64,000 nt of DNA from CAIOHW01 sp964432565 (GTDB lineage Bacteria > Bdellovibrionota > UBA1018), in contig CAYSOA010000005.1 in assembly GCA_964432565.1 (NCBI GenBank), positions 1 through 64,000 on the forward strand, in the 5' to 3' direction. A model generated the notes under the pieces. That model saw only the letters and a program-made list of their open reading frames with translations, searched no databases and was not told where the DNA came from. The translations under genes were made by a program, and so were the position numbers. Of this stretch, positions 1 to 8,520 are shown in pieces (the first letter of the stretch is position 1; every line of letters begins with the position of its first letter).

Positions 1-41
1 AAGGGTCGGTCAAGGATGAAGCGGTCATTTCAGGCGTAAGT

Positions 42-434
42 TCAAGTATTAGTGGGAGGCGACTGCGGCGTGGAGGTTCCTCGAAACATCTTACTGTTCC
101 CCTCGAAGATCACGCCGTCCTCAACTCGCAGGCTTGGGGTGTGGATGTCTCCCTTAAATATAGCCGGCTTCTGGATCTCGACTCGATAGCGAGCCCAGAT
201 TTCTCCGCTGACTTCACCACTGATCAGCACGGTCCCCGCCTGAATCTTTCCCTGGACCCTCGCACCCTCACCAATAATCAGGGTGTCTGGGGTATAGATC
301 TCACCCCTGAAAATTCCGCTGATCCGGACAGCACCAAGGAAGCTGAGCTTTCCCTCGAACTCGCAACCCGGTTCGATGATTCCGGTGATGGCAGAGTGAA
401 GGAGTCCAGGAGTCAGATTGGAGGATTTTCCCAT
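42..434 (-). CDS. bactofilin family cytoskeletal protein
   Basis: A 130-residue protein made almost entirely of the short, Gly- and hydrophobic-rich repeats typical of the bactofilin (DUF583) beta-helix, for example ISGIFRGEIYTPDTLIIGEG and ISGEVSGEIWARYRVEI. Bactofilins polymerise without nucleotide and scaffold wall enzymes or, in Myxococcus, organise the ParABS system. The start overlaps the 3' end of parB by 22 bases, so it is the last recognised gene of the rsmG-parA-parB group and is probably co-translated with it. That position supports a role linked to chromosome segregation, but this is an inference. The Pro/Thr-rich tail after residue 118 is probably disordered. Confidence 0.9.
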   Translation of the reverse strand: MGKSSNLTPGLLHSAITGIIEPGCEFEGKLSFLGAVRISGIFRGEIYTPDTLIIGEGARVQGKIQAGTVLISGEVSGEIWARYRVEIQKPAIFKGDIHTPSLRVEDGVIFEGNSKMFRGTSTPQSPPTNT

Positions 435-1399
435 ATCTTCGGATTTTGCATGGCCGAGAGGATTCTCTCAAGCTGTTCCGCGCCGTCATAATGGATCAGA
501 ACTCGGCCTTTCTTCCGATTACCCTTGAACTCCACTTTCGCGCTCCAATGCCGTGTGAGCTCCTGGGACAGGGTCCGAAATCTCTGCTGAACCATGTCCG
601 CGGGGGGCTGAGTGAGGGCGCCCACGGGTGGTACGGGTGAACTCCCGGTAGCCCGCAACCTCATCCCCTGAGCCTCACTCTCGGCCTGTCGAACCGAGAA
701 TTTTTGTTCAATGATTTTCTTGCGAAGCTCAAGGCGAGCGTCAGTGTCCTCAAGCATGAGTAGGGCCTTGCCGTGTCCGAAGCTCAGAGTGCCCTTTTTG
801 AGGTCATCAATCACCGCTTCCGGCAAGCGCAGGAGACGAAGGGTATTGGAAACTGAAGCCCGATCCTTACCGACCCGCTGGGCCGCTTCCTCTTGAGTCA
901 GGTTAAACTCGGTCATGAGCTGCTGATAGGCGAGCGCCTCATCAATACAGTTCAAATTCTCCCGCTGAATATTCTCGATCAGTGCAAGCTCGAGAGCTTC
1001 CTTGTCCGTGGATCGCCGAATGACCACAGGCACCTGTTTTAACCCGGCCAAGCGGGAGGCTCTCAGGCGGCGCTCTCCCGCGATGAGCTGGTAGCCGTTT
1101 TGGAGGCGGCGAACAACGAGCGGCTGAATGATCCCGCTGGTCTTGATGGAAGCCGCAAGCTCTTGAAGAGTCTCATCGTCAAAACTTCGACGCGGCTGAT
1201 AGTCGTTCACTTCGATCTCATCGACAGGCAGAAACGCGATCCCGGGATGTCTCTCGTGATTGGGCAAAGACGCGTTCATTGATGCATTCGCCTGCGTAGG
1301 TGCAGAGCCTTCGGGGGACCTGGGCATGGCCCCAGGGATGCCCGCCGCCCCCGGAAGCAGGGACGCTAAACCTTTTCCAAGAACTACTTTTTGAGCCAC
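413..1399 (-). CDS. parB: chromosome partitioning protein ParB (Spo0J family, CTPase)
   Basis: 328 residues. The N-terminus (LGKGLASLLPG) is the usual ParB element that stimulates the ParA ATPase. Residues 55-150 form the ParB/Srx CTP-binding domain with GERR (108-111) and ENIQRENL (142-149). A helix-turn-helix follows (about 165-195, EEAAQRVGKDRASVSNTLRL) that reads parS, and a C-terminal dimerisation segment closes the protein. A variable Pro/Ala/Ser linker of about 35 residues separates the N-terminal peptide from the CTPase domain. It lies 23 bases downstream of parA. Two perfect parS sites sit within rsmG nearby. It should load on parS as CTP-dependent clamps and spread over the origin. 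Confidence 0.97.
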   Translation of the reverse strand: MAQKVVLGKGLASLLPGAAGIPGAMPRSPEGSAPTQANASMNASLPNHERHPGIAFLPVDEIEVNDYQPRRSFDDETLQELAASIKTSGIIQPLVVRRLQNGYQLIAGERRLRASRLAGLKQVPVVIRRSTDKEALELALIENIQRENLNCIDEALAYQQLMTEFNLTQEEAAQRVGKDRASVSNTLRLLRLPEAVIDDLKKGTLSFGHGKALLMLEDTDARLELRKKIIEQKFSVRQAESEAQGMRLRATGSSPVPPVGALTQPPADMVQQRFRTLSQELTRHWSAKVEFKGNRKKGRVLIHYDGAEQLERILSAMQNPKIWENPPI

Positions 1400-1422
1400 T
1401 TCTGAATTCCCCCCTCAGATTC

Positions 1423-2259
1423 TCAGACTTGTACTTCTGCAACCGGCGCAATGGGCGGCGCTGCGTCCACGGCAATGTGGGCCGGTTTTTTCGGTTGTGA
1501 CTTAGCGATCAGCTCCTTGGCCAAATTGAGATAAGCGAGGCATCCTTTAGAGTCGATATCGTAGAGGACCACAGGCTTACCGAAGCTCGAGCACTCGCTC
1601 AGTCGGACATTTCTCGGGACAACCGCCTCGAACACGAGCTCACCAAAGTGGGTCCGAACTTCCTTCACCACTTCGTTAGCCAGATTGTTCCGACCGTCAA
1701 ACATGGTCAAAATGATTCCCTCATGTTCGAGCGACGGGTTGGTGCTTTGTCGGATGAGTGACACGGTGTGCAAAAGCTGGGTCAAACCCTCGAGAGCAAA
1801 GTATTCGCACTGCAGGGGAACTAGAAAGCTATCCGCGGCGGTGAGCGCATTAATGGTAAGAAGACCAAGAGAGGGCGGACAGTCAATCAGGATATAGTCG
1901 TATTGTTGCTTCAGGGGGGCGAGGGCCGCCTTGAGTTTGTTTTCTCTCGCGAAGGCGCTAACGAGTTCAATCTCCGCTCCAGCGAGATCCCCGGTCGCCG
2001 GCACAACAGACAGACACTCCATCTCGGTAGGACGGACTGCGGAACCGAGATCGACCTCGCCAATCAGCGCCTGGTAAATCGTGTGCTCACCGACTGTGGC
2101 CCGGTCAACACCGAGTGCCGAGGATGCATTCCCCTGAGGATCGAAGTCGATGACCAGAGTTTTGCGCTCCCCAAGCGCGAGGGAGGCCGCGAGATTGACG
2201 GTGGTGGTGGTCTTCCCTACTCCACCCTTCTGGTTTGCTAGCGCAATGATTTTGCCCAT
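1423..2259 (-). CDS. parA: chromosome partitioning ATPase ParA (Soj family)
   Basis: 278 residues from the chosen ATG. The protein opens with the deviant Walker A box KGGVGKTT (11-18) directly after a short beta-strand, exactly as in Soj/ParA. It also has DFDPQGNAS and the Walker B-like DCPPSLG. A longer open frame runs upstream to 2796, but it crosses rsmG and lacks similarity. AAGGA lies just before the chosen start, so the short form is preferred. The protein ends in a Pro/Ala-rich tail. It partners with ParB to move the origin region. A perfect 15-bp hairpin lies just upstream of its ribosome-binding site. Confidence 0.96.
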   Translation of the reverse strand: MGKIIALANQKGGVGKTTTTVNLAASLALGERKTLVIDFDPQGNASSALGVDRATVGEHTIYQALIGEVDLGSAVRPTEMECLSVVPATGDLAGAEIELVSAFARENKLKAALAPLKQQYDYILIDCPPSLGLLTINALTAADSFLVPLQCEYFALEGLTQLLHTVSLIRQSTNPSLEHEGIILTMFDGRNNLANEVVKEVRTHFGELVFEAVVPRNVRLSECSSFGKPVVLYDIDSKGCLAYLNLAKELIAKSQPKKPAHIAVDAAPPIAPVAEVQV

Positions 2260-2276
2260 AGGTTTCCTTGGAAATG

Positions 2277-2313
2277 GATTTCGGGGGTGAAACTGCAATT
2301 CACCCCCGAAATC
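2277..2313. promoter_or_regulatory. perfect 15-bp hairpin in the parA leader
   Basis: Arms 2277-2291 and 2299-2313 are exact reverse complements (15 bp, five consecutive G:C pairs in the middle) around a 7-base loop. There is no T-run on either side, so a classical intrinsic terminator is unlikely. It ends 17 bases before the parA start codon, just upstream of the AAGGA ribosome-binding site. It could stabilise a processed 5' end or modulate parA translation. Confidence 0.6.
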
Positions 2314-2370
2314 GATGTGGTTGTGGTGCCACGAGCTAACTTTTGGAGGAATACCCACTCCCAATTTCGA

Positions 2371-2399
2371 AGAGTAGCCAGCGGTTTGGGTGGGTTCAA
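2371..2399 (-). promoter_or_regulatory. possible sigma70-type promoter for parAB
   Basis: Read on the minus strand there is TTGAAC (2394-2399), a 17-base spacer and TACTCT (2371-2376), in the 158-base gap between rsmG and parA. The -35 matches consensus at five of six positions, but the -10 is weak. It would place parA-parB-bactofilin under their own promoter in addition to read-through from mnmG-rsmG. Confidence 0.3.
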
Positions 2400-2417
2400 C
2401 ACTTTTTTTGCCGCGAG

Positions 2418-3077
2418 CTACGTTTTTGATGTTCCACGTGGAACACGCAGGAGTTGGATAATCATTCTTTGGACGCTCCCATCCACTGAATAGCTCGACT
2501 CTGCCCCAAGTCTCAGCCTCTCCCGCCAGCGGGACTGCCCAAACTGGGACCACTCCTCGCTCCAGCGCGGCCCCTTCATCAAAATCAGACTGTTCCACGT
2601 GGAACAGGGATCCAGCCAGCCCATGAGCTTCTCCACTTTCCCCACAGCCCGAGAAACAATCGTAGAGGGAACGATCTGGGCCGAAACCCTCTCCACCCGG
2701 CTGTGAACTACTGACACCCGCCGATCGACCCCCAAATGGGCGGCGGTTGCTCGAAGGAACTCTGTTTTTCGAAGCTCGGAGTCGACGAGTACCCAAGACT
2801 CGTCTCGAAATAATGCGGCAGAGAGAAGGCCGGGAACACCCGCCCCGGTACCAAGGTCCATGGCTGCTCGCTGACTATCCCCAAGCCGAACCCGAAAATC
2901 CCGAAGGGCAAGGACATCCAACACGTGCCCTCGAAAAAAATCGGCGGGTGACAAAAGCCTCGTGAGGTTTTGCCGCTCATTTTCAGCAAGAACCGCCTCA
3001 CGATACCCGATGGCGGCATCCACCTGATCGGGGCTTAAGCCAACCCCCTCCAGTAATCGCCTAAACTCGACGCTCAT
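2418..3077 (-). CDS. rsmG: 16S rRNA (guanine527-N7)-methyltransferase RsmG
   Basis: 219 residues. The S-adenosylmethionine-binding motif MDLGTGAGVPGL is at 73-84, preceded by the family element NLTR (37-40). The protein methylates G527 of 16S rRNA. Its start overlaps the 3' end of mnmG by 17 bases, the familiar gidA-gidB pairing. Two perfect parS palindromes lie inside the coding sequence. One falls in the reading frame as PCSTWN, and the other specifies VPRGT in the last ten residues. The C-terminal protein sequence is therefore partly dictated by ParB binding sites. Confidence 0.96.
   Translation of the reverse strand: MSVEFRRLLEGVGLSPDQVDAAIGYREAVLAENERQNLTRLLSPADFFRGHVLDVLALRDFRVRLGDSQRAAMDLGTGAGVPGLLSAALFRDESWVLVDSELRKTEFLRATAAHLGVDRRVSVVHSRVERVSAQIVPSTIVSRAVGKVEKLMGWLDPCSTWNSLILMKGPRWSEEWSQFGQSRWRERLRLGAESSYSVDGSVQRMIIQLLRVPRGTSKT
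2430..2445. promoter_or_regulatory. parS site 1 (inside 3' end of rsmG)
   Basis: TGTTCCACGTGGAACA, a perfect 16-bp palindrome matching the widespread bacterial parS consensus at every position. It is about 13 kb from oriC and next to parA and parB. Confidence 0.95.
2591..2606. promoter_or_regulatory. parS site 2 (inside rsmG)
   Basis: A second exact copy of TGTTCCACGTGGAACA, 161 bases from the first, also within the rsmG reading frame. The two sites form the likely ParB loading zone of this origin. Confidence 0.95.
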
Positions 3078-4968
3078 CCTGCTCTTGCCTCCTCGCGGCG
3101 GTACAGAGATAAATCAGCAGGTTGGCAACCGACGCTGGCGTAACCCCTGAGATTCGCGAGGCCTGACCCAACGTCTCCGGGCGAACCTCACTCAGCTTCT
3201 GCTTTACCTCGGTAGAAAGCCCAGGAACCTTCTCGTAATCGAGACTCAGAGGCAAAACACGGCCCTCGTTCTTCCTCATGCTCTCCACGAGCTCCTCTTC
3301 TCTTCGAATATACCCCGCGTATTTGACCTGAATCTCAACCTGCTCGCGAGCGACCTCCGGCTCGGCGCCTACCTCTAGGCCAAGCTCCTCTAGTTCCGAC
3401 CAACTGATCTCGGGGCGCCGCAAAAGCTGCTCACCTGTGAGACGGTCCAAGGGGCGCCCCCAGCCACGACCCTCAAACCACGCCTGAACATCGGGACGAG
3501 GATTGACAGAGAACTCACTCAGCGCGCCACCAACGCGACCGATCGCCTCCTGCTTTGCCCGAAAACGCTCAAAACTGGCGTCCGAGAGTAACCCGAGGGC
3601 GTGACCCTTGGGACTCAACCGCTGGTCCGCATTATCCTCTCGCAGAAGTAACCGATACTCGGCCCTGGAGGTAAACATCCGGTAGGGCTCATCAGATCCT
3701 CGCAAAATCAGGTCATCAATGAGAACCCCAATGTAGGCCTCATGCCGCGCCAGCGTAAAAGCCTCGCGCCCCTGAACCTTCAGTGCAGCATTGACTCCAG
3801 CGATCAGCCCCTGCGCTCCCGCCTCCTCATAACCGGACGTTCCGTTCACCTGCCCGGCCAGAAACAGCCCTGAGACACCCTTGCTCTCGAGAGTCGCTCG
3901 CAAGTCCCGAGCGTCGATTGCATCATACTCCACGGCGTAACCGAAACGGAGAAACCGAGCGGCTTGAAGCCCCTCAATCGAGCGAACGAACTCCTCCTGA
4001 ACCTCCTGCGGCAGACTAGTTGAGATCCCATTGACATAAATCTCAGGAACATGAAGACCCTCCGGCTCGAGAAAGATCTGATGTCGGAGCTTGTCACTAA
4101 ACCTCTTTACTTTATCTTCGATGGAGGGACAGTACCGCGGACCCACGCCCTGAATGGCCCCCGTGTACATTGGCGAGCGACCAAAGTTATTCGCAATGAT
4201 TTCATGGGTTTGTGTGTTTGTGTAGACGATATGACAATCCACCTGTGGGAGCCGCGGAAACCCAGCCGCACCATAGAACGAGAAGGGTTGAGGGCGATCA
4301 TCACCAGGCTGTGCCGTTGCTTGGTCAAAGTCGATACTTGCCCGATCCAACCGAGGAGGGGTTCCCGTCTTTAGTCGCCGCAACCGAAACCCGCTCGCCC
4401 GCAACCAGTGACTCAGTCCCAAGGAGGCCCCGTCTCCGGCGCGGCCCCCAACCTCCTGGACCTCGCCCGTGTGCATCACGGCTCCCAGAAAGGTGCCCGA
4501 CGTAATCACCACCGCCCGACAACTCAGGACTTCTCCGCACGCCAGCCGCACCGCCTCAACGTTCGTCCCCCGCAACAAAACCTCAGAGACCTCTCCCACC
4601 CGGATCGTCAGATTCTCAACACCGGCGAGCGTCTTCTGCATCTCGCTAGCGTACTCCGCCTTATCGCACTGGGCTCGTGAGGACCGCACTGCAGGCCCCT
4701 TGCTCTCGTTCAGACGACGGCATTGAATCGCAGCAAGATCGGTCTGACGGCCCATCAGTCCGCCCAACGCATCGATTTCCTTGATTAACTGACCCTTGGC
4801 AAGGCCGCCCATAGCGGGGTTGCACGACAGATACCCAATCCGCTGCGGATTCATCGTCAACATCAGGGTCGAACAACCTAGGCGCGCCGCAGCATGCGCC
4901 GCCTCACATCCGGCATGACCACCACCGACCACTATGACATCCCAGACTCTAGAAATGGACACCCGCAC
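3061..4968 (-). CDS. mnmG: tRNA uridine-5-carboxymethylaminomethyl modification enzyme MnmG (GidA)
   Basis: 635 residues, close to the usual 620-630. FAD-binding GGGHAG is at 15-20. The family signatures CNPAMGGLAKGQLIKEIDAL and MFTSRAEYRLLLREDNAD are present. With MnmE it installs the cmnm5 group on wobble U34 of several tRNAs. The start is GTG (a second in-frame GTG lies two codons on). mnmE lies about 5 kb upstream in the same orientation, separated from mnmG by a fatty-acid and B12-enzyme insert and a tRNA gene. Confidence 0.97.
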   Translation of the reverse strand: MRVSISRVWDVIVVGGGHAGCEAAHAAARLGCSTLMLTMNPQRIGYLSCNPAMGGLAKGQLIKEIDALGGLMGRQTDLAAIQCRRLNESKGPAVRSSRAQCDKAEYASEMQKTLAGVENLTIRVGEVSEVLLRGTNVEAVRLACGEVLSCRAVVITSGTFLGAVMHTGEVQEVGGRAGDGASLGLSHWLRASGFRLRRLKTGTPPRLDRASIDFDQATAQPGDDRPQPFSFYGAAGFPRLPQVDCHIVYTNTQTHEIIANNFGRSPMYTGAIQGVGPRYCPSIEDKVKRFSDKLRHQIFLEPEGLHVPEIYVNGISTSLPQEVQEEFVRSIEGLQAARFLRFGYAVEYDAIDARDLRATLESKGVSGLFLAGQVNGTSGYEEAGAQGLIAGVNAALKVQGREAFTLARHEAYIGVLIDDLILRGSDEPYRMFTSRAEYRLLLREDNADQRLSPKGHALGLLSDASFERFRAKQEAIGRVGGALSEFSVNPRPDVQAWFEGRGWGRPLDRLTGEQLLRRPEISWSELEELGLEVGAEPEVAREQVEIQVKYAGYIRREEELVESMRKNEGRVLPLSLDYEKVPGLSTEVKQKLSEVRPETLGQASRISGVTPASVANLLIYLCTAARRQEQDERRV

Positions 4969-5049
4969 CTCGATTTGAAACGGCGCAGCATTACCACGTC
5001 TCGTCGGCGTAATTCAAGACAGCTCAGCCTAAATGAGAGGGGATCAAGA

Positions 5050-5126
5050 TGGAGCGGGTGAAGGGGCTCGAACCCTCGACCTCAAGCTTGGGAAGCTCGC
5101 ACTCTAGCCAACTGAGCTACACCCGC
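5050..5126 (-). tRNA. tRNA-Gly (anticodon CCC)
   Basis: A full cloverleaf can be folded on the minus strand. The 7-bp acceptor stem is GCGGGTG/CACCCGC, with a GCTC/GAGT D-stem. The 5-bp anticodon stem CGAGC/GCTTG closes the loop TTCCCAA (anticodon CCC), followed by a 5-bp T-stem with loop TTCGAGC. The discriminator is U and the CCA tail is encoded. It reads GGG glycine codons and lies between the ribonucleotide reductase and mnmG. Confidence 0.93.
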
Positions 5127-5168
5127 CCAAAAACACGAGACCGACAGTAACCCGACCTCCGCAACAGA

Positions 5169-6902
5169 TCAATCTGCGCAAACTTCGCAGCTCTCATCAC
5201 GAGTGGCCTGCAAGACTTGAGAGGAGCGACTGTGATCCCGATAGACGGTAATTCCTTTGCAGCCGGCTTGGTAAGCCAGAAGGAACGCTCGACGAACATC
5301 CTCCATCGTGGCCGACTCCGGCAAATTGATCGTCTTCGATACCGCACTGTCCGAGTGTCGTTGAAATGCCGCCTGCATTCGAATGTGGCCCTCAACGGAG
5401 ACTCGCCGCGCTGGCGACCATGCGCGCCCCAGGGCCCTTTCCAGATCAGCGTCCACTAACCCGCCCTGCTCACCCCTTCGGCCTAGGGCAAGTCGTACGG
5501 CGGGATGAACTTCCGACAGAACCTTTCCGCCCAAAACGTGCCGCTCAAACGCGGCCGCAAAAATCGGCTCGATCCCGCTCGAACAGCCCGCAAGAATGCT
5601 GATGCTACCAGTTGGTGCCACCGTGCTCACGGTCGCATTTCTCAGCGCCGGATAACCTAATCGCCCCCAAAGGCTTTGAGAAAAGCGGTAAAATGATCCC
5701 CGATCTTTCGCCAGTGCTCCTGAGGCTCTCTTGGCCCGCCGATCGACAAAAGACATGAGCCTCTCCCCTAGGAGCCGGCCCTCGGCAGAATCGTAAGGAA
5801 TCCCCATCAGAAGCAAAAGATCAGCCAGACCCATCACACCAAGACCGATCTTTCGATTCTTCAGGGTGATATTGGCACTCTCCTTCACGGGGTAATGATT
5901 GATATCGATCACGTTGTCGAGAAAACGAACGGCCAACTCCACTTCCTGCCCGAGGGACTCCCAGTCGATGGACCCGCGGTCCAGAAACTTGGCAAGATTC
6001 ACCGACCCCAAATTGCAGGATTCGTACGGAAGCAAGGGCTGCTCACCGCAGGGGTTTGTCGCCTCAAACGCACCACGCGCTGGGGTGGGGTTGAACAGAT
6101 TCATCCGATCCAGAAAAACCACTCCCGGATCCCCGCAACTCCACGCACACTCGACCATCGCACCAAAAATACTCCCGGCGTCAACCTGCATCACTTCGCG
6201 CCCGTCTTCCGGTCGCCGAAGCGAGAAAGCTCTCCGAGTCAAAAGAGCCCTCATGAACTCCTCGGTGATCCCGATAGAGATATTGAAGTTGGCGATCGAG
6301 TGCCCGTCCCGCTTGGATGTAATGAACTCGAGGATATCGGGATGGTCGACTCGTAAAACGGCCATATTCGCACCCCTTCGAACACCCCCCTGCTTCACCG
6401 TTTCAGTTGCCGTGTCGAAAATTCGAACGAACGAGACAGGTCCACTCGCCACACCGCCCGTACTCCGCACCGCGCTTCCCTTGCTGCGAAGTCGTGAGAA
6501 CGAAAACCCGGTCCCCCCGCCCGACTGATGAATCAGCGCCGAATCTCTCAAAGTACCGAAGATCTCTCCGAGACTGTCGGGCACTGGAAGTACGAAACAA
6601 GCTGCAAGCTGCCCATCAACCCGACCCGCGTTGATCAAAGTTGGAGAGTTGGGAAGAAACCGCGCAGCCAGCATGGAGCCGAAAAACCGATCACGCCACT
6701 TCGAACGAACATGAGCCGACTCGACGGAGGCGACTGAGGTGGCCACCCTCCAGAAAAGGTCGCTCGGCGACTCCAGCGTACGCCCTTGATCACCACGCCG
6801 CAGATATCGCTCAGAGAACACAATCCGCGCACTCTCGGTCCAAGCGTTCTCGAAGAACTCCGGTCTGGTGCCTCTACGCGCGAGACTTGGACGTCGACCC
6901 AT
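5169..6902 (-). CDS. nrdJ: adenosylcobalamin-dependent ribonucleotide reductase (class II), compact form
   Basis: 577 residues. The ribonucleotide reductase barrel is evident. It has SGGGTGFSFSRLR (127-139), the thiyl-radical and active-site motif NPCGEQPLL (283-291) followed by CNLGSVNLAKF, a partner Cys at 102 (ACFVLP), and a C-terminal redox pair CEVC (572-575) for re-reduction. No N-terminal ATP-cone domain and no NrdB partner are seen, and the sequence resembles the B12-dependent NrdJ group. It makes deoxynucleotides from ribonucleotides without oxygen. It starts 32 bases after a stand-alone B12-binding mutase subunit, so two B12 enzymes are adjacent. Confidence 0.9.
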   Translation of the reverse strand: MGRRPSLARRGTRPEFFENAWTESARIVFSERYLRRGDQGRTLESPSDLFWRVATSVASVESAHVRSKWRDRFFGSMLAARFLPNSPTLINAGRVDGQLAACFVLPVPDSLGEIFGTLRDSALIHQSGGGTGFSFSRLRSKGSAVRSTGGVASGPVSFVRIFDTATETVKQGGVRRGANMAVLRVDHPDILEFITSKRDGHSIANFNISIGITEEFMRALLTRRAFSLRRPEDGREVMQVDAGSIFGAMVECAWSCGDPGVVFLDRMNLFNPTPARGAFEATNPCGEQPLLPYESCNLGSVNLAKFLDRGSIDWESLGQEVELAVRFLDNVIDINHYPVKESANITLKNRKIGLGVMGLADLLLLMGIPYDSAEGRLLGERLMSFVDRRAKRASGALAKDRGSFYRFSQSLWGRLGYPALRNATVSTVAPTGSISILAGCSSGIEPIFAAAFERHVLGGKVLSEVHPAVRLALGRRGEQGGLVDADLERALGRAWSPARRVSVEGHIRMQAAFQRHSDSAVSKTINLPESATMEDVRRAFLLAYQAGCKGITVYRDHSRSSQVLQATRDESCEVCAD

Positions 6903-6934
6903 GGTTCAGCTCCCCCAGGACGCTGCCCACGAGC

Positions 6935-7345
6935 CTAAACTTGGCGAGCAGGCGCATTCTTCCGGATATACTCTACCACTTCGGGAAGAGGAGTACCGGG
7001 GGTAAAAACCATATGAACTCCTGCCGCATGCAATGCAGGAATATCTTCGTCAGGTATAATACCGCCGACGACGAGAAGCACATCGCCCAGTCCCGCTGCC
7101 GTCAAGCGACTGACAATATCCGGCACCAATACATTGTGCGCACCTGAAAGGATGCTCAGCCCGATGACCTGAACATCCTCCTGCACTGCCGCGTTCACGA
7201 TCATCTCGGAAGTCTGGTGAAGGCCGGTGTAGATCACTTCGAAGCCCGCATCCCGCAACGCCCGAGCCACGACCTTGGCACCCCGGTCGTGACCATCCAG
7301 CCCAGGCTTGGCAACAAGAACACGAATCGGTGCCTGAGGATTCAT
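6935..7345 (-). CDS. stand-alone B12-binding subunit of a methylmalonyl-CoA mutase-type enzyme
   Basis: 136 residues forming one cobalamin-binding Rossmann domain. DGHDRG (17-22) supplies the lower-axial His19, and SILSGAH and VVGGIIPDED follow, as in the C-terminal domain of methylmalonyl-CoA mutase. The catalytic TIM-barrel subunit is not in this window, so this small subunit must pair with a partner encoded elsewhere (mutases for methylmalonyl-, isobutyryl- or ethylmalonyl-type substrates are all possible). Its ATG overlaps the acyl-CoA dehydrogenase stop by 4 bases, implying translational coupling with C4-CoA metabolism. Confidence 0.9.
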   Translation of the reverse strand: MNPQAPIRVLVAKPGLDGHDRGAKVVARALRDAGFEVIYTGLHQTSEMIVNAAVQEDVQVIGLSILSGAHNVLVPDIVSRLTAAGLGDVLLVVGGIIPDEDIPALHAAGVHMVFTPGTPLPEVVEYIRKNAPARQV

Positions 7346-8517
7346 CCCTGATTCAGCTCCGCCAATTCCTGAGCGGCGATGACCAGCCGCTGAATCTCAG
7401 AGGTCCCCTCGTAGATTTCGGTGATCTTCGCATCGCGGAAGTTTCTCTCCACGACATACTCCTTCGTGAATCCGTACCCCCCATGAACCTGGATGGCCTT
7501 CGTCGCGATCCACATGGCGGCCTCCGAAGCTGCCAGCTTCGCCATCGCAGCCTCCTTGGTATACTTTGCTCCTAAATCCTTGTTTCGAGCCGCGTGCCAA
7601 GTCAATAGCCGCGCTCCCTGAAGCCGCGTTGCCATGTCTGCGATGAAAAACTGAATGGCCTGCAACTTTGCTATGGGAGCACCAAACTGCTCCCTTTCAC
7701 TCGCAAAGCGCTTTGAGGCGTCTAGAGCGCACCGGGCAATGCCTAGCGCCTGTGAGGCGATACCAATCCGGCCTCCGTCCAGCGTCCACAGGGCGATCTT
7801 CAGTCCCTCACCCTCTTTGCCCAGCAAAGCCTCCTCCGGCACAAAGACGTCATCGAAAAAGAGCGCTGCCGTCGAAGAAGCGGTAATTCCCAGCTTGTCT
7901 TCAAGCTTCGCAACCTGAAACCCAGCACTCTTGGTATCCACGATAAACGCGCAGATCCCCTTATAGCCCTTCGCACGATCCTGGTTGGCAAAAACGACCG
8001 CGAAATCAGCTTCCCGGCCATTGGTGATCCAGTTTTTGCTTCCGCGCAGCTTCCATCCACCTTCAACTCGGTTGGCCTGCAGCTTCAACCCGGCCGGATC
8101 GCTTCCATGGCCAGGTTCAGAAAGCGCGAAACAGCCCAGCTTTTCTCCCTTCGCCAACGGCGTCAGGTATTTCCGTTTCTGTTCATCCGAGCCAAATTTG
8201 GCGATTGGTGCACAAACCAGCGAGTTGTTCACGGACATGATCACGCCGGTTGAAGCACAAGCTGCTGACACTTCTTCCATCGCCATGGCGTATGAAACCG
8301 TGTCCATCCCGGCACCACCCCATTCTTCGGGAACCATCATCCCCATCAGGCCCATGGATGCCAGTTGCTGCACGATTTCGGTCGGAAACCGTCCCGTCTC
8401 ATCCAGCTCCTTGGCTTTCGGTGCGATCTCAGCACGAGCAAACTCACGGATCTGCTCGAGTACCATCTTCTTTGACTCATCCACCTCTGGCCAACCGAAC
8501 ACTGCGGAAACTGACAT
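7342..8517 (-). CDS. acyl-CoA dehydrogenase (short-chain/butyryl-CoA type)
   Basis: 391 residues spanning the three acyl-CoA dehydrogenase domains. The FAD-binding signatures CFALSEPGHGSD and KNWITNG are present. The C-terminal YEGTSEIQ contains Glu370 at the usual catalytic-base position for short-chain dehydrogenases, and IQVHGGYGFTKEY precedes it. It oxidises a short acyl-CoA to the 2-enoyl-CoA and passes electrons to an ETF not found here. It lies 3 bases after the enoyl-CoA hydratase gene and overlaps the B12 subunit gene, within a hydroxyacyl-CoA dehydrogenase-crotonase-dehydrogenase set. Confidence 0.92.
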   Translation of the reverse strand: MSVSAVFGWPEVDESKKMVLEQIREFARAEIAPKAKELDETGRFPTEIVQQLASMGLMGMMVPEEWGGAGMDTVSYAMAMEEVSAACASTGVIMSVNNSLVCAPIAKFGSDEQKRKYLTPLAKGEKLGCFALSEPGHGSDPAGLKLQANRVEGGWKLRGSKNWITNGREADFAVVFANQDRAKGYKGICAFIVDTKSAGFQVAKLEDKLGITASSTAALFFDDVFVPEEALLGKEGEGLKIALWTLDGGRIGIASQALGIARCALDASKRFASEREQFGAPIAKLQAIQFFIADMATRLQGARLLTWHAARNKDLGAKYTKEAAMAKLAASEAAMWIATKAIQVHGGYGFTKEYVVERNFRDAKITEIYEGTSEIQRLVIAAQELAELNQG

Positions 8518-8520
8518 GGC

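Noticed and set aside
1..28. Possible start of another leftward gene (ATG at 28 reading MTASSLTDP)
   Set aside because: Only nine codons are inside the window and no ribosome-binding site is visible, so no gene can be supported.
2260..2796. N-terminal extension of parA giving a 457-residue protein
   Set aside because: It overlaps rsmG antiparallel-free but in another frame, has no family similarity, and a good start with AAGGA exists at 2259.
5127..5168. Cobalamin riboswitch upstream of B12 enzyme genes
   Set aside because: No leader region of suitable length exists before nrdJ or the mutase subunit, as both are embedded in an operon with gaps of at most 32 bases.
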